Below, one piece after another: positions 18,524 to 27,529 of a stretch of DNA of 64,000 nucleotides (the first letter of the stretch is position 1; the number at the start of each line of letters is the position of its first letter). The position numbers and the translations under genes were made by a program. The notes below the pieces were generated by a model. That model had not been told where the DNA came from, searched no databases, and was given only the letters and a program-made list of their open reading frames with translations. The DNA is from Verrucomicrobiales bacterium (GTDB taxonomy: Bacteria > Verrucomicrobiota > Verrucomicrobiia > Verrucomicrobiales > DEV007). The stretch lies in assembly GCA_029213195.1 (NCBI GenBank), contig JARGNI010000007.1, positions 62,001 through 126,000 on the forward strand. The letters run 5' to 3'.

Positions 18524-21058
18524 CTACTCGCGAATACGCCGAAGCGAGATGACCCTCTCTGCTGTCCCACTCCACCCAACAGGCAACTCAACCTCATTAC
18601 CATCAGAGGATTGCAGCACCTTTTTCACCTCCGAATTCTTTCCTGTGGGATCCCAGATCCGAGCCTCGAAGGACACTCCGCTATCCTCTACTTGCAGATT
18701 CGCCGACTCGAAACCATCGGGGATATACACGAGATAGTTCTCACCCCGTTTTGCGAGACACCAGGGTTTCCTATTTTCATTCTTGGGATTGCCGACCAGA
18801 GCATTCGCATTCTTCATTTCCCAGAAGGGCACTTCCGATGATCGGAATATCTCGATCGCGATTCGGCAGAAATTCCAACTTTGCTCTCGGCTGCGAAAGT
18901 TCTCGAGATAGAGGTCATTCTCCGGAAGCTTGTAGCCAAAGTAGTATTCCACGCCGGCTCCGCCCGCCATGAGGTTTCCCCACAGGGTATCGCGTCGAAT
19001 ATCGTGAAGATCATAGCCCTTCCCATTCTTTGGATTCGCTGTCTCGGAATGTCCTTCGAACCCAGGATCGGGTGGAACCCCGAGATCGGCTGGGTTCTGT
19101 TCATCATTGGCCACGACCCACTGTTTCCCCGCCTTTTCGGACGCCTCGATCCATTGAAGCGTCCGCTGGTGAACGACATTCCATGGATTCTGCAAAGAGG
19201 CTCCCGTGAGAGGGGAATCCGTGCCCAGCAGGGGAGGATACACTTTTTCCTGCTGATTCGGAAAAGTATGAATGACGATGGGATGACCATAGGGATCGAC
19301 TTTACGGAGGTAGTTCCCCATCTCCCGAACCTCCTCAGTCGACTGGGTGTTCTCCTCCCCGATATTCCAGTTCAGGGCGAGATGATGCCCGAAACGAGCG
19401 ACCAACTCTCGCAGGTAGAGCTTCCTTTCGGGACCGAGACGACCTCCGTCGAGTGAAGTCGGAACCTTCATATTCTTTGACTCTTTGTGTCCTCGACGAT
19501 TGTCGTCCATCTCGGTCTCCTGGAGTTTGAAGTGAAGATGCATTCCACGAGCCGTGGCGTGCGAAAAGACGATCTCCCACTGGTCGAGCTTCGAACAGTC
19601 GTAGCGGAACTTTTCGTCTCGGTCGATGAACGGCCAGACATTGTCCCCGTCACCTCCGGCATTGTAGGTGAGGAACGACAAGGTATTGAGACCTTTCTCA
19701 CTGAGGTAGTTGATCGCGCCAACGATGCCTTTGCCCTTTCCGTCCTTCCAAGAAGGGTCGCCCACATTCCAATCTCCCTGGTGAGGCCCCCAGGACTTCA
19801 GCTTTCCCTTTTCGGAGTTCGCACGCGTCCCGTCGAAATCCCTGTAGGCCAGGAAGGTTTCGGGCGCATCGGGCCCAGCTTTCAGGAAGTAAGAACCATC
19901 CCCGGCGAATCGCAGATACCGCTCGCCCGTATATTCGAGGCGACCTCGGGCCCGCAAATCTGGGACCATCTTGTCTGACTCGGCGATCTGGATCGTGCCC
20001 GACTTCTCTTTTCCTCCGAGAAGATCGGCAACCTTCTCGCCCGGGTCTCCAAGGGCAATCCCTCTCGCTTGAGACATCTGAATCTCGTATTTCCATTTCC
20101 CAGGGAGTGCGGGAGAAAAATGAGCCCGCCAAACCGTCCCGCTTTCCGCAGAGCTGTTCGCAGCCTCCCCATCGGCCGCAAAATAGCCGAGGACGCTGGA
20201 CCTCTTTCCCGTTTCGAGATGCTCGAAATGGACACGATAGTCGTAATCGAGAAAAGGATTGGGAGTCGCACGCTCATGTGCCCAAGGCCCCTGGAAATCG
20301 ACCGTGACCTTGTGCCACAGCTTCCTTTCGCCGGAAATCGATACGCTACCATCGCCATCCGCCCCCTTTTCGATGCTGGGGGCCGGCTTGTCGACTTTCG
20401 CCGCTGCCGCAGGCTTCTCGGGGCGATGGTATCCCGGAGGACGGAACTCCCGATCCCGGGTCAGAAGAAACTGGTCGAGCTCGGCCCCGTCTTCTCGCAT
20501 CGAGATCAGGATCTCATGTTCTCCGGGCTCGGGAATGTCGAGAAAGAGCTGCATGGGCACGCCGGTATGGACCTCTTTCGTTCGCTGCTTGCACTCCCAA
20601 TGCCACCGGTTCTTGATCACGGTCTGCCATCTTCGCCCGCTCTCCGGCCACGCTCCATTCAAGCCGATATGGAAACCATTGTCTTCCGTCCCGGTGGAAA
20701 AAGCCCGAGCCCAGACGTAATACCGACCCGCTTCGGGGAATTCGACTTTGTAGCGGAGAATCGCAATCTTCCCCGGTTCATCGGAAAAATTCTCACTCCG
20801 GATCAGTTTCTCTCCATGATTTCGCCTCGTGTCGGGGAGGGCCTCGATATACGCGCCACCGCTGGCCCCTTCGAGATGAGCTGGATCGGCGTCAGGACGG
20901 ATATCGGGAACCGAGCCCGCCTTGGTGATGTGCCAACTGCGTTGCGCGGTTTCGGTCTGTTCGAGAAAAGATTCGGCTTCGAAGACAACTTGAGCGAGAA
21001 CCCCTGGAGAGAGCCAGAGAATCCCTGCGAGGATAGTGAAAAGAGGACGGAGCGACAT
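18524..21058 (-). CDS. Secreted glycoside-hydrolase-like protein with CBM-like and DUF5060 domains
   Basis: An 844-residue exported protein (signal peptide about 1-22). Residues about 24-205 look like a CBM6-type carbohydrate-binding jelly roll (FEAESF opening, AGRYYVWARAFSTGTEDNGF). About 245-340 match the DUF5060 immunoglobulin-like domain (GPWAHERATPNPFLDYDYRV). A TIM-barrel region (about 370-700) has FLKAGPDAPETFLAYRDFDG and ALNWNIGEEN, where Glu568 or Glu569 is the likely acid/base. The C-terminus resembles the putative collagen-binding domain of such proteins. The ATG at 21058 is preferred over a GTG two codons earlier. Polysaccharide cleavage is likely; the substrate is not deducible. 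Confidence 0.8.
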   Translation of the reverse strand: MSLRPLFTILAGILWLSPGVLAQVVFEAESFLEQTETAQRSWHITKAGSVPDIRPDADPAHLEGASGGAYIEALPDTRRNHGEKLIRSENFSDEPGKIAILRYKVEFPEAGRYYVWARAFSTGTEDNGFHIGLNGAWPESGRRWQTVIKNRWHWECKQRTKEVHTGVPMQLFLDIPEPGEHEILISMREDGAELDQFLLTRDREFRPPGYHRPEKPAAAAKVDKPAPSIEKGADGDGSVSISGERKLWHKVTVDFQGPWAHERATPNPFLDYDYRVHFEHLETGKRSSVLGYFAADGEAANSSAESGTVWRAHFSPALPGKWKYEIQMSQARGIALGDPGEKVADLLGGKEKSGTIQIAESDKMVPDLRARGRLEYTGERYLRFAGDGSYFLKAGPDAPETFLAYRDFDGTRANSEKGKLKSWGPHQGDWNVGDPSWKDGKGKGIVGAINYLSEKGLNTLSFLTYNAGGDGDNVWPFIDRDEKFRYDCSKLDQWEIVFSHATARGMHLHFKLQETEMDDNRRGHKESKNMKVPTSLDGGRLGPERKLYLRELVARFGHHLALNWNIGEENTQSTEEVREMGNYLRKVDPYGHPIVIHTFPNQQEKVYPPLLGTDSPLTGASLQNPWNVVHQRTLQWIEASEKAGKQWVVANDEQNPADLGVPPDPGFEGHSETANPKNGKGYDLHDIRRDTLWGNLMAGGAGVEYYFGYKLPENDLYLENFRSREQSWNFCRIAIEIFRSSEVPFWEMKNANALVGNPKNENRKPWCLAKRGENYLVYIPDGFESANLQVEDSGVSFEARIWDPTGKNSEVKKVLQSSDGNEVELPVGWSGTAERVISLRRIRE

Positions 21059-21234
21059 GGTCACGAGTTTTATCTGGGAAAAGCCAATCTCGGAAAGAAA
21101 AATCGGAACAAAGCCTCAAAGAAGCCTTTTCTTTCCGCTGGCCTTCATTTCAGGGTTGCTGATATTCGGGTTCGGAGAGAAACTATGGCGATTTCGCCAA
21201 GGAACGCGTCGCTCGACCGTTCTGGGGTTGTTCC

Positions 21235-22356
21235 ATGAGGCTTCTTGATCGTTACATCGCCCGCCAGGTGTTCGTCTCCGCGATGTTTGCGGTGGCGATC
21301 ATCATCATTATCCTGGTTCTCGGCAACGTTTTCAAAGAGATCCTGCGGGAGCTGGCGAAGCGTCCGGACCTGGATCTGATCTTCGTCCTTAAGTTCATCG
21401 CTCTCGTCATACCCATCTCGTTGAGTCTGGCGATCCCGTTTTCCTTTCTCACCGCCATTCTCCTCACCTTCGGGCGGCTCTCGGCAGACAGTGAGTTCAT
21501 CTCGATGCGGATGGCCGGGTTGAATATGTGGAGAATCTGTCTCCCCGTCGGCGTTCTCGCGATCTTTTTCACCTCGATCTGTGCCATTGTGAATCTCTCG
21601 GTCACGCCTTGGGCAAAAACCGAGATGGAGGGGATGAAGGCCTCCCTCATCAACCTGATCAAGCGCGAGCCCATGCTCCTGTTTCCTGATGGCCAGGTGA
21701 TGGCGGATCTCCCCGGACACCTGGTCTATGCAAAGAAGGAAAACGGCATCCTCAAGGAGTTCCAGATGATCAAGATGGAAGGCGACCTGCCCCATATCCT
21801 TGCGATTGCCGAGCAGGCCGAGGTTGCCGTCGATATGGAGCGAGAGGACCCGGAAATGGCGCTGACGATGAAGAACGTCAATCTCGTGACCCGGGGAGGA
21901 GATGGCGATTTCCTTTCTTCCTCTCATCCCTTTTTCATGGAAGAAGCCACTGCGGGTGTGCCACTCTCCCAGTTTTCGCTGGCGGGAAACGACGTACGTG
22001 ATCAACCCGAAAACATCAGCCTGGGAAGGCTGATTCAGAAAACTCGCGATCCCGAGTTGGAACCCGCAATGCAGGCGACCTACCGCACCGAGCTGAGTAT
22101 GCGGATGGCCTTCTCCCTGAGCTGCATCACCTTTGGCTTGATCGGGGTCCCCCTGGGCGTCACCGCACAGCGCCGAGAGAGCACCGCAGGGTTTGTCTTC
22201 TCGATGATCATTGCGGTCAGCTACTATGTCATGCTGACCCTCGCCGCACTGCAGCGAACGAACGAGGCTGCCTATCCGCACCTTCTCGTTTGGATTCCCA
22301 ACATCCTCTTCATCTCGCTCGGCATCTTTCTCTTCTGGCGACTCAGCCGGAGATAA
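21235..22356 (+). CDS. LptF/LptG-family lipopolysaccharide export permease
   Basis: A 373-residue inner-membrane protein of the LptF/G (YjgP/YjgQ) family. It starts MRLLDRYIARQVF, the typical amphipathic entry, then has three helices to about residue 120, including the VMFGRLSADSEFISMRMAG-like coupling region, a periplasmic beta-jellyroll of about 140 residues, and three C-terminal helices. LptF and LptG form the transmembrane pair with ATPase LptB that extracts LPS from the inner membrane. Only one of the pair is here. lptE and lptD are also in the window but not adjacent. Whether it is F or G cannot be decided from the sequence alone. Confidence 0.87.
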   Translation: MRLLDRYIARQVFVSAMFAVAIIIIILVLGNVFKEILRELAKRPDLDLIFVLKFIALVIPISLSLAIPFSFLTAILLTFGRLSADSEFISMRMAGLNMWRICLPVGVLAIFFTSICAIVNLSVTPWAKTEMEGMKASLINLIKREPMLLFPDGQVMADLPGHLVYAKKENGILKEFQMIKMEGDLPHILAIAEQAEVAVDMEREDPEMALTMKNVNLVTRGGDGDFLSSSHPFFMEEATAGVPLSQFSLAGNDVRDQPENISLGRLIQKTRDPELEPAMQATYRTELSMRMAFSLSCITFGLIGVPLGVTAQRRESTAGFVFSMIIAVSYYVMLTLAALQRTNEAAYPHLLVWIPNILFISLGIFLFWRLSRR

Positions 22357-22374
22357 GACCCGACATCGGCTCGA

Positions 22375-23361
22375 CTAGGTCTGCCGAAACACTTTCGAGG
22401 AAGGCAAAAACTGCAACAACTGCCCGGTGACCCGTTCGACGAGTTCGTCTTCGATTTCCGCAGGATAGGTCATCTGCCCATCCCGCAGCGACATCTCTTC
22501 GAGCGCGAACAGCTTCTCTTCCGGGTAAAGCTTGAGAATTCGATCATGCATCGATTTGGGGAACCTCATTGGCCCAAGCGTGACAGAGTGAATCCGCTCC
22601 GAGGCAACCCGGGAAAAGATCTCCTCGATCATCTCCCGATACAGATCGGCAAATCGTGGCCATGGGATCAGCGGATCGAGCCGCAACCCAACATTCCAAC
22701 CCTGTTGGGTCAATGTCTCAACCCTGTTGAGTCGCTTTTCAGAAGGCGGGGCCCCATGTTCGACCTCCCTCGCAATGGTCTCGGGTGTCATGGTGAAGGC
22801 AGGAATGACATTGGGGATCGCCTCCCGCTCCTGCAGCAACTTCACGTTCAAGCTCTTGGTCCGCAGTTCGAGCCAGGAGTCGGGTCGATCGGCGAAAAAC
22901 GGGAGAAAATGCTCGGCAAAACCGGTCAGAGACTCCATTGCGAGGGAATCACAATCATATCCCGAGAAAAAGCAGGGAGGTTCCTCAGCATGTTCTCGGA
23001 TCTCGTTGATGCCCTCTTCGAAGTCCTCGAAATTGACGAAATGCACATAGTGCGCGGACCGATACATTCCCTGGAGAAAGCAATAGCGGCAATCGTAGAG
23101 GCAATTCAGCATGTGACTGAAATAGTGATTCTCTCGCCGCCCAATCGAGTAGTCAGGAGGCGCCGCGAGAACCGTTTCGCCATGTTTCTTCGCCAGGATG
23201 AGCCCAGGCCGTCGCTTCTGCAGCCGAAAGTCCTGCGCACTTCGATTGAAGATCTCGGTGTAGCGCTCGCACTCGACCACGGCAGCCTTCGGAAACCTCT
23301 CGAGAATGCGTGAAACCCGATCGTGTTTCCGGACGCTGCTTTCGACGTAAATCGTGTCCAT
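22375..23361 (-). CDS. SPL-family radical SAM protein
   Basis: A 328-residue radical SAM protein related to spore photoproduct lyase. The cluster motif CLYDCRYCFLQG (Cys87/91/94) is followed by YVHFVNFEDF and SGYDCDSLAMESLTG (131-147), the wording of the broader SPL-like family. Further features are LELRTKS and the GLRLDPLIPW motif. The ATG at 23361 is chosen because a longer start would run into the DUF4112 gene, which ends at 23376, and would add unrelated residues. True SPL repairs a UV thymine dimer in spores; nothing here suggests sporulation, so the substrate is uncertain. It forms a pair with the DUF4112 gene 14 bases upstream. Confidence 0.82.
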   Translation of the reverse strand: MDTIYVESSVRKHDRVSRILERFPKAAVVECERYTEIFNRSAQDFRLQKRRPGLILAKKHGETVLAAPPDYSIGRRENHYFSHMLNCLYDCRYCFLQGMYRSAHYVHFVNFEDFEEGINEIREHAEEPPCFFSGYDCDSLAMESLTGFAEHFLPFFADRPDSWLELRTKSLNVKLLQEREAIPNVIPAFTMTPETIAREVEHGAPPSEKRLNRVETLTQQGWNVGLRLDPLIPWPRFADLYREMIEEIFSRVASERIHSVTLGPMRFPKSMHDRILKLYPEEKLFALEEMSLRDGQMTYPAEIEDELVERVTGQLLQFLPSSKVFRQT

Positions 23362-23375
23362 CAGGCTGCAGATTC

Positions 23376-23912
23376 CTATTCGACCAATCCCAGCTGCTTT
23401 ATCGACCAGTAAAGGAGGGCCGAGAAGAAAACCCAGGAGAGGATATTGAGAAGGAGGACGGTCCCGAGGATTCCCAGAATCACAAAGACCGGCCACCAGC
23501 CCCCAGGTTCCTGCTCGCCCTCGTCACTCTCGAGGAATCGATTGAGAAGACGATAGTTTCGCGAATTCGATTTGAACCAAACTGAGAAAAGGTCTCCCAT
23601 CACGGGAATCGTGCCGACTCCTGCATTCAAAATCATATTGCCGCCCATCTTCATGAGGGTCCGGAAGGGGATTCCCTTCTTCCCGGCTTCTCCGAGAATG
23701 GAAGCTCCGATGACCGTAGCGATCGTTTCTCCGCCGTAGGGAAAGAGGCCGAGAATGGGGTCCAAACCGAATCGAATCTGCGTGCCCGGGATCCGAATGC
23801 ATTCATCGAGGATCCAGGAAACCTTCTTCGATCTCCTCAACTCATCGAGAGTCACGGGAAGATCGAGTTCGGCAGGATCCTCAGATCCAGGATTCGGCTC
23901 AGGAGAGGACAT
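23376..23912 (-). CDS. DUF4112 membrane protein
   Basis: A 178-residue protein with the DUF4112 signature IPGTQIRFGLDPILGLFPYGGE (about 41-62), then VMGDLFSVWFKSNSRNYRL and two hydrophobic C-terminal helices (about 139-172). The family is a bacterial inner-membrane protein of unknown role. It is 14 bases upstream of the SPL-like gene, and co-transcription is likely. Confidence 0.85.
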   Translation of the reverse strand: MSSPEPNPGSEDPAELDLPVTLDELRRSKKVSWILDECIRIPGTQIRFGLDPILGLFPYGGETIATVIGASILGEAGKKGIPFRTLMKMGGNMILNAGVGTIPVMGDLFSVWFKSNSRNYRLLNRFLESDEGEQEPGGWWPVFVILGILGTVLLLNILSWVFFSALLYWSIKQLGLVE

Positions 23913-24084
23913 CTTGTTCGGGGCTAAACAAGGGGTGGGGGAGCAACGAAAGGACTGCGCCCGCTTCCTCCCTGAGATCCTGATACCGGTTCACTTCATC
24001 AACGGGGCTCATGGCTACAAGTTTGTAGCAGAGTCAACCCCTCCCCGCAACCTATCGAGCAAGGGAGAGGAAAGAGCCGCGCGA

Positions 24085-25716
24085 TCAAGACAAGGCGGTC
24101 GTCTTGATATCCATCAGCATCTGCGCATTCGATGGATATCGCTCCATGCAGCGAAGCAGCCACTCCATTGCATCGATAGGCTTGTAGCCACCCAACCCCC
24201 GCCGAATCACATAGATCTTTTCGAGCATGTGGGGAGGCAGAAGGAGCTCTTCCCGCCGGGTTCCGGACTTGTGGATGTCGACCGCAGGATAAACGTAATT
24301 CTGAGCGATCTGACGATCGAGAACCAGCTCCATATTGCCAGTGCCCTTGAACTCCTGGAAAATCGCTTCGTCGGCCTTGGAGTTGGTCTGGATCAACGCC
24401 GTGGCAATGATCGTCAGGGAGCCGGCTTCCCGGGTGTTTCTCGCTGCCGCGAAGATTCTCCGCGGAACCTCGAGAGCTCCAACGATCAAACCACCACTCG
24501 CGGTTCCACGCTTGCCACCTCGCATCTGCGAGTTGAAAGCGCGGGCGAGGCGGGTGATCGAGTCCATGAGAATGAAAACGTGTTCTCCAGCCTCGACCAG
24601 TCGCTTGGCGCGCTCGATCGCAAGCAGGGCGATGCGGGTATGATCTTTCCCGTCACTGTCATTCGAACTCGAAAAGACCTCTACATCCGGAAAGGAACGC
24701 TGGAAATCCGTGACTTCTTCGGGACGTTCGTCGACCAGCAACACCACCAGGTGCATCTCGCCCTCGTAATTCTCCTGCAAACCCTCTGCAATGTGGTGGA
24801 GGAGGGTAGTCTTTCCGGTCCGTGGCGGGGCGACGATAAGGCCTCGCTGCCCCCGACCGATCGGGGAAATGAGATCGATGACCCGAGTCGTCGTTCGGGT
24901 GGCATTGGTCTCCAGGGTCAATTTCTTGTCGGGATTGATCGCCGTCAGTTCCTCGAAATACGGAAGACTACGATACTCCTCGGGCTCACGTCCATTGATC
25001 TCGAGCAACTGGATCAATTGCGGGCCACGAAGTCCCTGCTTCGAGGTGCACTTGACCATGAGCCCGTCCCGCAAACTGTAGCTGCGAACCACTTCGGGAG
25101 TGATGAAGACATCTTTTGGCGACTGTTGAAATCCACGAATTCTTTCACGGAGAAAGCCAAACCCCTTTGGCGAAATCTCGACCAACCCTTCCGACTCCAC
25201 TTCTGGAGCGGCTGCGAGAGCGGCGGCCTCCTTGGCGCGCTCTTTCTCTTTACGTTCGAGGTATCGCTGTTTCCGGGTCTTCCGAGGGCGGTCGTCACCC
25301 TCCCTGGAATCTTTCGACTCGCCGTTATCCTTCTGATCTGGCTTCGCTTCCGAATCGGCGCCCGCCTTGTCATCGGCAGAATGGGTTTCGGAGTCACCTT
25401 CTCCCTGGGGGTTCTTCTTGCGGTTTCGCTTTCGGGGTGGGCGACTCCGTTTTCTCTTCGAATCGCCTCCATCAGCAGGTTGCCTTCCAGAAGGTGCCTG
25501 CTCATCGCTTTCGTCGGTTGAGCCTTGCTGCGGTTTCTCTTCGGAAGCGGTTTCCTGACGAGCTTCCGAGTTGGCTTTCGGAGGATTCTCCGACTCAGCA
25601 TCGCGTTGATCGGAACTTTCGACAGCCGACTCCATGGGCGGCGACGGTTTCTCCTCCGCCTTTTCGACAGGGGGATTCTCTTGCGGGGTTTCCTCAGAGA
25701 TATTGGATTCGCTCAT
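24085..25716 (-). CDS. rho: Transcription termination factor Rho with long disordered N-terminus
   Basis: Hexameric RNA-dependent ATPase that terminates transcription and disengages RNA polymerase. The ATP-binding Walker A is PPRTGKTT (297-304, Lys302). The RNA-binding cold-shock-like domain (EISPKGFGFLRERIRG) lies between about 165 and 235, and the Walker B/Q-loop region has VFILMDSITRLARA. The first 160 residues are an acidic, basic, low-complexity stretch (Glu, Lys, Ser, Pro) without fold, making the protein 543 residues instead of about 420. Such extensions occur in other phyla and can bind RNA. ATG at 25716 is chosen; a reading from 25902 adds residues that look untranslated. Confidence 0.95.
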   Translation of the reverse strand: MSESNISEETPQENPPVEKAEEKPSPPMESAVESSDQRDAESENPPKANSEARQETASEEKPQQGSTDESDEQAPSGRQPADGGDSKRKRSRPPRKRNRKKNPQGEGDSETHSADDKAGADSEAKPDQKDNGESKDSREGDDRPRKTRKQRYLERKEKERAKEAAALAAAPEVESEGLVEISPKGFGFLRERIRGFQQSPKDVFITPEVVRSYSLRDGLMVKCTSKQGLRGPQLIQLLEINGREPEEYRSLPYFEELTAINPDKKLTLETNATRTTTRVIDLISPIGRGQRGLIVAPPRTGKTTLLHHIAEGLQENYEGEMHLVVLLVDERPEEVTDFQRSFPDVEVFSSSNDSDGKDHTRIALLAIERAKRLVEAGEHVFILMDSITRLARAFNSQMRGGKRGTASGGLIVGALEVPRRIFAAARNTREAGSLTIIATALIQTNSKADEAIFQEFKGTGNMELVLDRQIAQNYVYPAVDIHKSGTRREELLLPPHMLEKIYVIRRGLGGYKPIDAMEWLLRCMERYPSNAQMLMDIKTTALS

Positions 25717-26147
25717 CAGGTAGTAGAAAAAGGAAAAAAGTGCCCCGAAACGGGAGTGACACCTTGGCTGAAATATCAGGCGACTCGAAAGAACGTTTTC
25801 CGAGTGTTCATGAAAAGATTGGGGATTGTAGGAATAATACCATGAGATCAAGGACGTGAAGCGTTTCCGCTCCGGGGAATACATCAAGGGATGCACTCTC
25901 AACGCGCCGATATCAGACTGCAGATCGATTGTTCCAAGAGGATTCCGTAGGAAGGAAAAAATCGTTCTGGTAAAAGGTGTCCCTTAATCCGGGGAATTTG
26001 GAAATCACACGGAGAATTCGAGGGAAATCTGGATGTGTGAGAAGCCAGCCTGAGAAAGTTCAGGGACTCGGAACCATGATCGTAATCCGAACATACTGCA
26101 AGCACTTTTTCTGCCGTGAGAATTGAACCCTCGAAGGGCGTCGACGA
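25717..26147. other. Leader region upstream of rho
   Basis: About 430 bases between the rho start and the end of panB. No coding potential is convincing and no hairpin with a T tract is evident. It may hold the rho promoter and a long leader, since rho is autoregulated in several bacteria, but I see no specific element. Confidence 0.4.
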
Positions 26148-26903
26148 TCAGATTTCCTCTCGATAATCGCTGACCGACTGGCGAATCACTTCGGCAACAT
26201 TTCCATACACCTTCGCGAAAGGAGGAACGAACCATGGATATCCACCCACTACGTCGTGGAGCACACGGATCTGGCCATCACAATCCGTTCCAGCCCCGAT
26301 CCCAATAGTCGGAATCGAGAGTTCACTCGTGATTTCAGCAGCGACAGAGGGGATCATGCTCTCGAGAACAATGGCGAAACATCCAGCTTTCTCCAGGGCA
26401 GTCGCGGACGTGACCAATTTTTCCGCTTCGAGCTTGTCTTTTCCCTTTTTCTTGTAGCCCCCTTCTTCCCGAACTCGTTGGGGCAGCATACCGATATGGG
26501 CGCAAACCGATATTCCTGAATCCACAAGTCTCTCGATCTTGGCGATCTGTTGAAATCCGCCCTCGAGCTTTACCGCGTCCGCCCCGGCTTCCATAAGGCG
26601 CCTCGCACTTTCCAGCGCCATCTCAGGGTGATCGTAGGTGTGGATAGGCAGGTCGGACACGAGCACGGCCTGCCGAACCCCGCGTCGAACCATTTCTGTG
26701 TGATAGACCATGTGATCCAGCGTGACTGAGGTCGTGTCCGGATTTCCAGCGACGACCATACCAAGCGAATCCCCGACAAGAATCAGCTGGACACCCGCTT
26801 CATCACAGAGGCGTCCCGTAGGATAATCATAGGCAGTGATTGCTGACACCGGTGGCGTGAGCCTCGCTCGCAACGAATCAGCAGATGGATAGGGGGAGGG
26901 CAT
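26148..26903 (-). CDS. panB: 3-methyl-2-oxobutanoate hydroxymethyltransferase
   Basis: First committed step of pantothenate (coenzyme A) synthesis: adds a hydroxymethyl group from methylenetetrahydrofolate to alpha-ketoisovalerate. The 251-residue protein has ITAYDYPTGRL at its start, the Mg-binding VGDSLGMVVAGNPDTTSVTLD stretch, KLEGG, AHIGMLPQ and IGIGAGTDCDGQI, all diagnostic. ATG at 26903 is preferred over one 18 codons upstream, which adds unrelated residues. panC and panD are not in the window. The gene runs alone on the minus strand between rho and a 626-base gap. Confidence 0.95.
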   Translation of the reverse strand: MPSPYPSADSLRARLTPPVSAITAYDYPTGRLCDEAGVQLILVGDSLGMVVAGNPDTTSVTLDHMVYHTEMVRRGVRQAVLVSDLPIHTYDHPEMALESARRLMEAGADAVKLEGGFQQIAKIERLVDSGISVCAHIGMLPQRVREEGGYKKKGKDKLEAEKLVTSATALEKAGCFAIVLESMIPSVAAEITSELSIPTIGIGAGTDCDGQIRVLHDVVGGYPWFVPPFAKVYGNVAEVIRQSVSDYREEI

Positions 26904-27529
26904 ACCGATAGTGAGACGAAAGTCGCTCAGCTTTCTGCATAGATGAATACCCGACAACGGATAATTCGCTAGTTTCCATTCTTTTAATTTGAGTGAATAT
27001 GGTTTTTATATTAAATTCTTTCTGATCTTCTTTCGAAACGGAGAAAGTGTTTTTGAGCAGAGTTGCTGACAGACCAGCTTTGCACAGGAATCGGAGCCCT
27101 ATTTGGCATCTTCTTCGTCTCGCAGAAACACGAAACCGAGAACAGAATTCATGGGAATACCCTTTATTTGGAGAAGCCGCTTTATCCCCGGGTTCCGTCT
27201 TCCATTCGATGGAAACGGAGATGAGAAGGGGAAACTCGCTCAACTGGGATTCCGACTGGAGCCAGTCATGGCTCAGCAGCGCTACGATGAAAGCAAGCGA
27301 CGGGAGCGACCCCGGAAAGACTCGGGAAGAAAGGGAAGTTTCTCGGTATTTCCCGGATCGCACTCCAAACCGAAACGCCTCGTCTTTCCGGACCCCAAGC
27401 CAATGGCGGAAAAGGAGGCCTGAGAGCAATCCGCGAATTCCCTTCTGGGGCACCCCTTTGCAAAGCAGACTTTACCCGAAAGGGTCTTGGTAATGAGATG
27501 ATACCGGGGCGGAGCCGAAAGGCTCCGCC
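26904..27529. other. 626-base gene-free gap with an AT-rich island
   Basis: No recognisable gene on either strand, although weak open frames cross it. The part at about 26955-27030 is strikingly AT-rich in this GC-rich window and contains TTTTAATTTG and TTTATATTAAATT, so it could carry the panB promoter on the minus strand. The right end has a GC-rich hairpin next to rsmI. Confidence 0.4.
27508..27529. repeat. GC-rich hairpin abutting the rsmI stop codon
   Basis: A perfect 9-base stem (GGCGGAGCC/GGCTCCGCC) around a GAAA tetraloop lies immediately after the rsmI TAA. No T tract follows on the minus strand, so it may stabilise the mRNA end or help Rho-dependent termination rather than act as an intrinsic terminator. 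Confidence 0.6.

Noticed and set aside
22375-23496. Longer start for the SPL-like protein at 23496
   Set aside because: It would overlap the DUF4112 coding sequence by 121 bases and add residues unlike the family; the ATG at 23361 fits better.
23755-25521. Plus-strand open frame of 588 codons
   Set aside because: Antisense to rho and the DUF4112 gene; no signature, low-complexity translation of the Rho disordered part.
27047-27493. Open frames on both strands in the gap upstream of panB
   Set aside because: Translations are Arg/Ser/Pro-rich with no signal peptide, domain or initiation context, and they overlap each other on opposite strands.
27508-27529. Hairpin next to rsmI as an intrinsic terminator
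   Set aside because: The stem is perfect, but no T tract follows on the minus strand; kept as a hairpin only.
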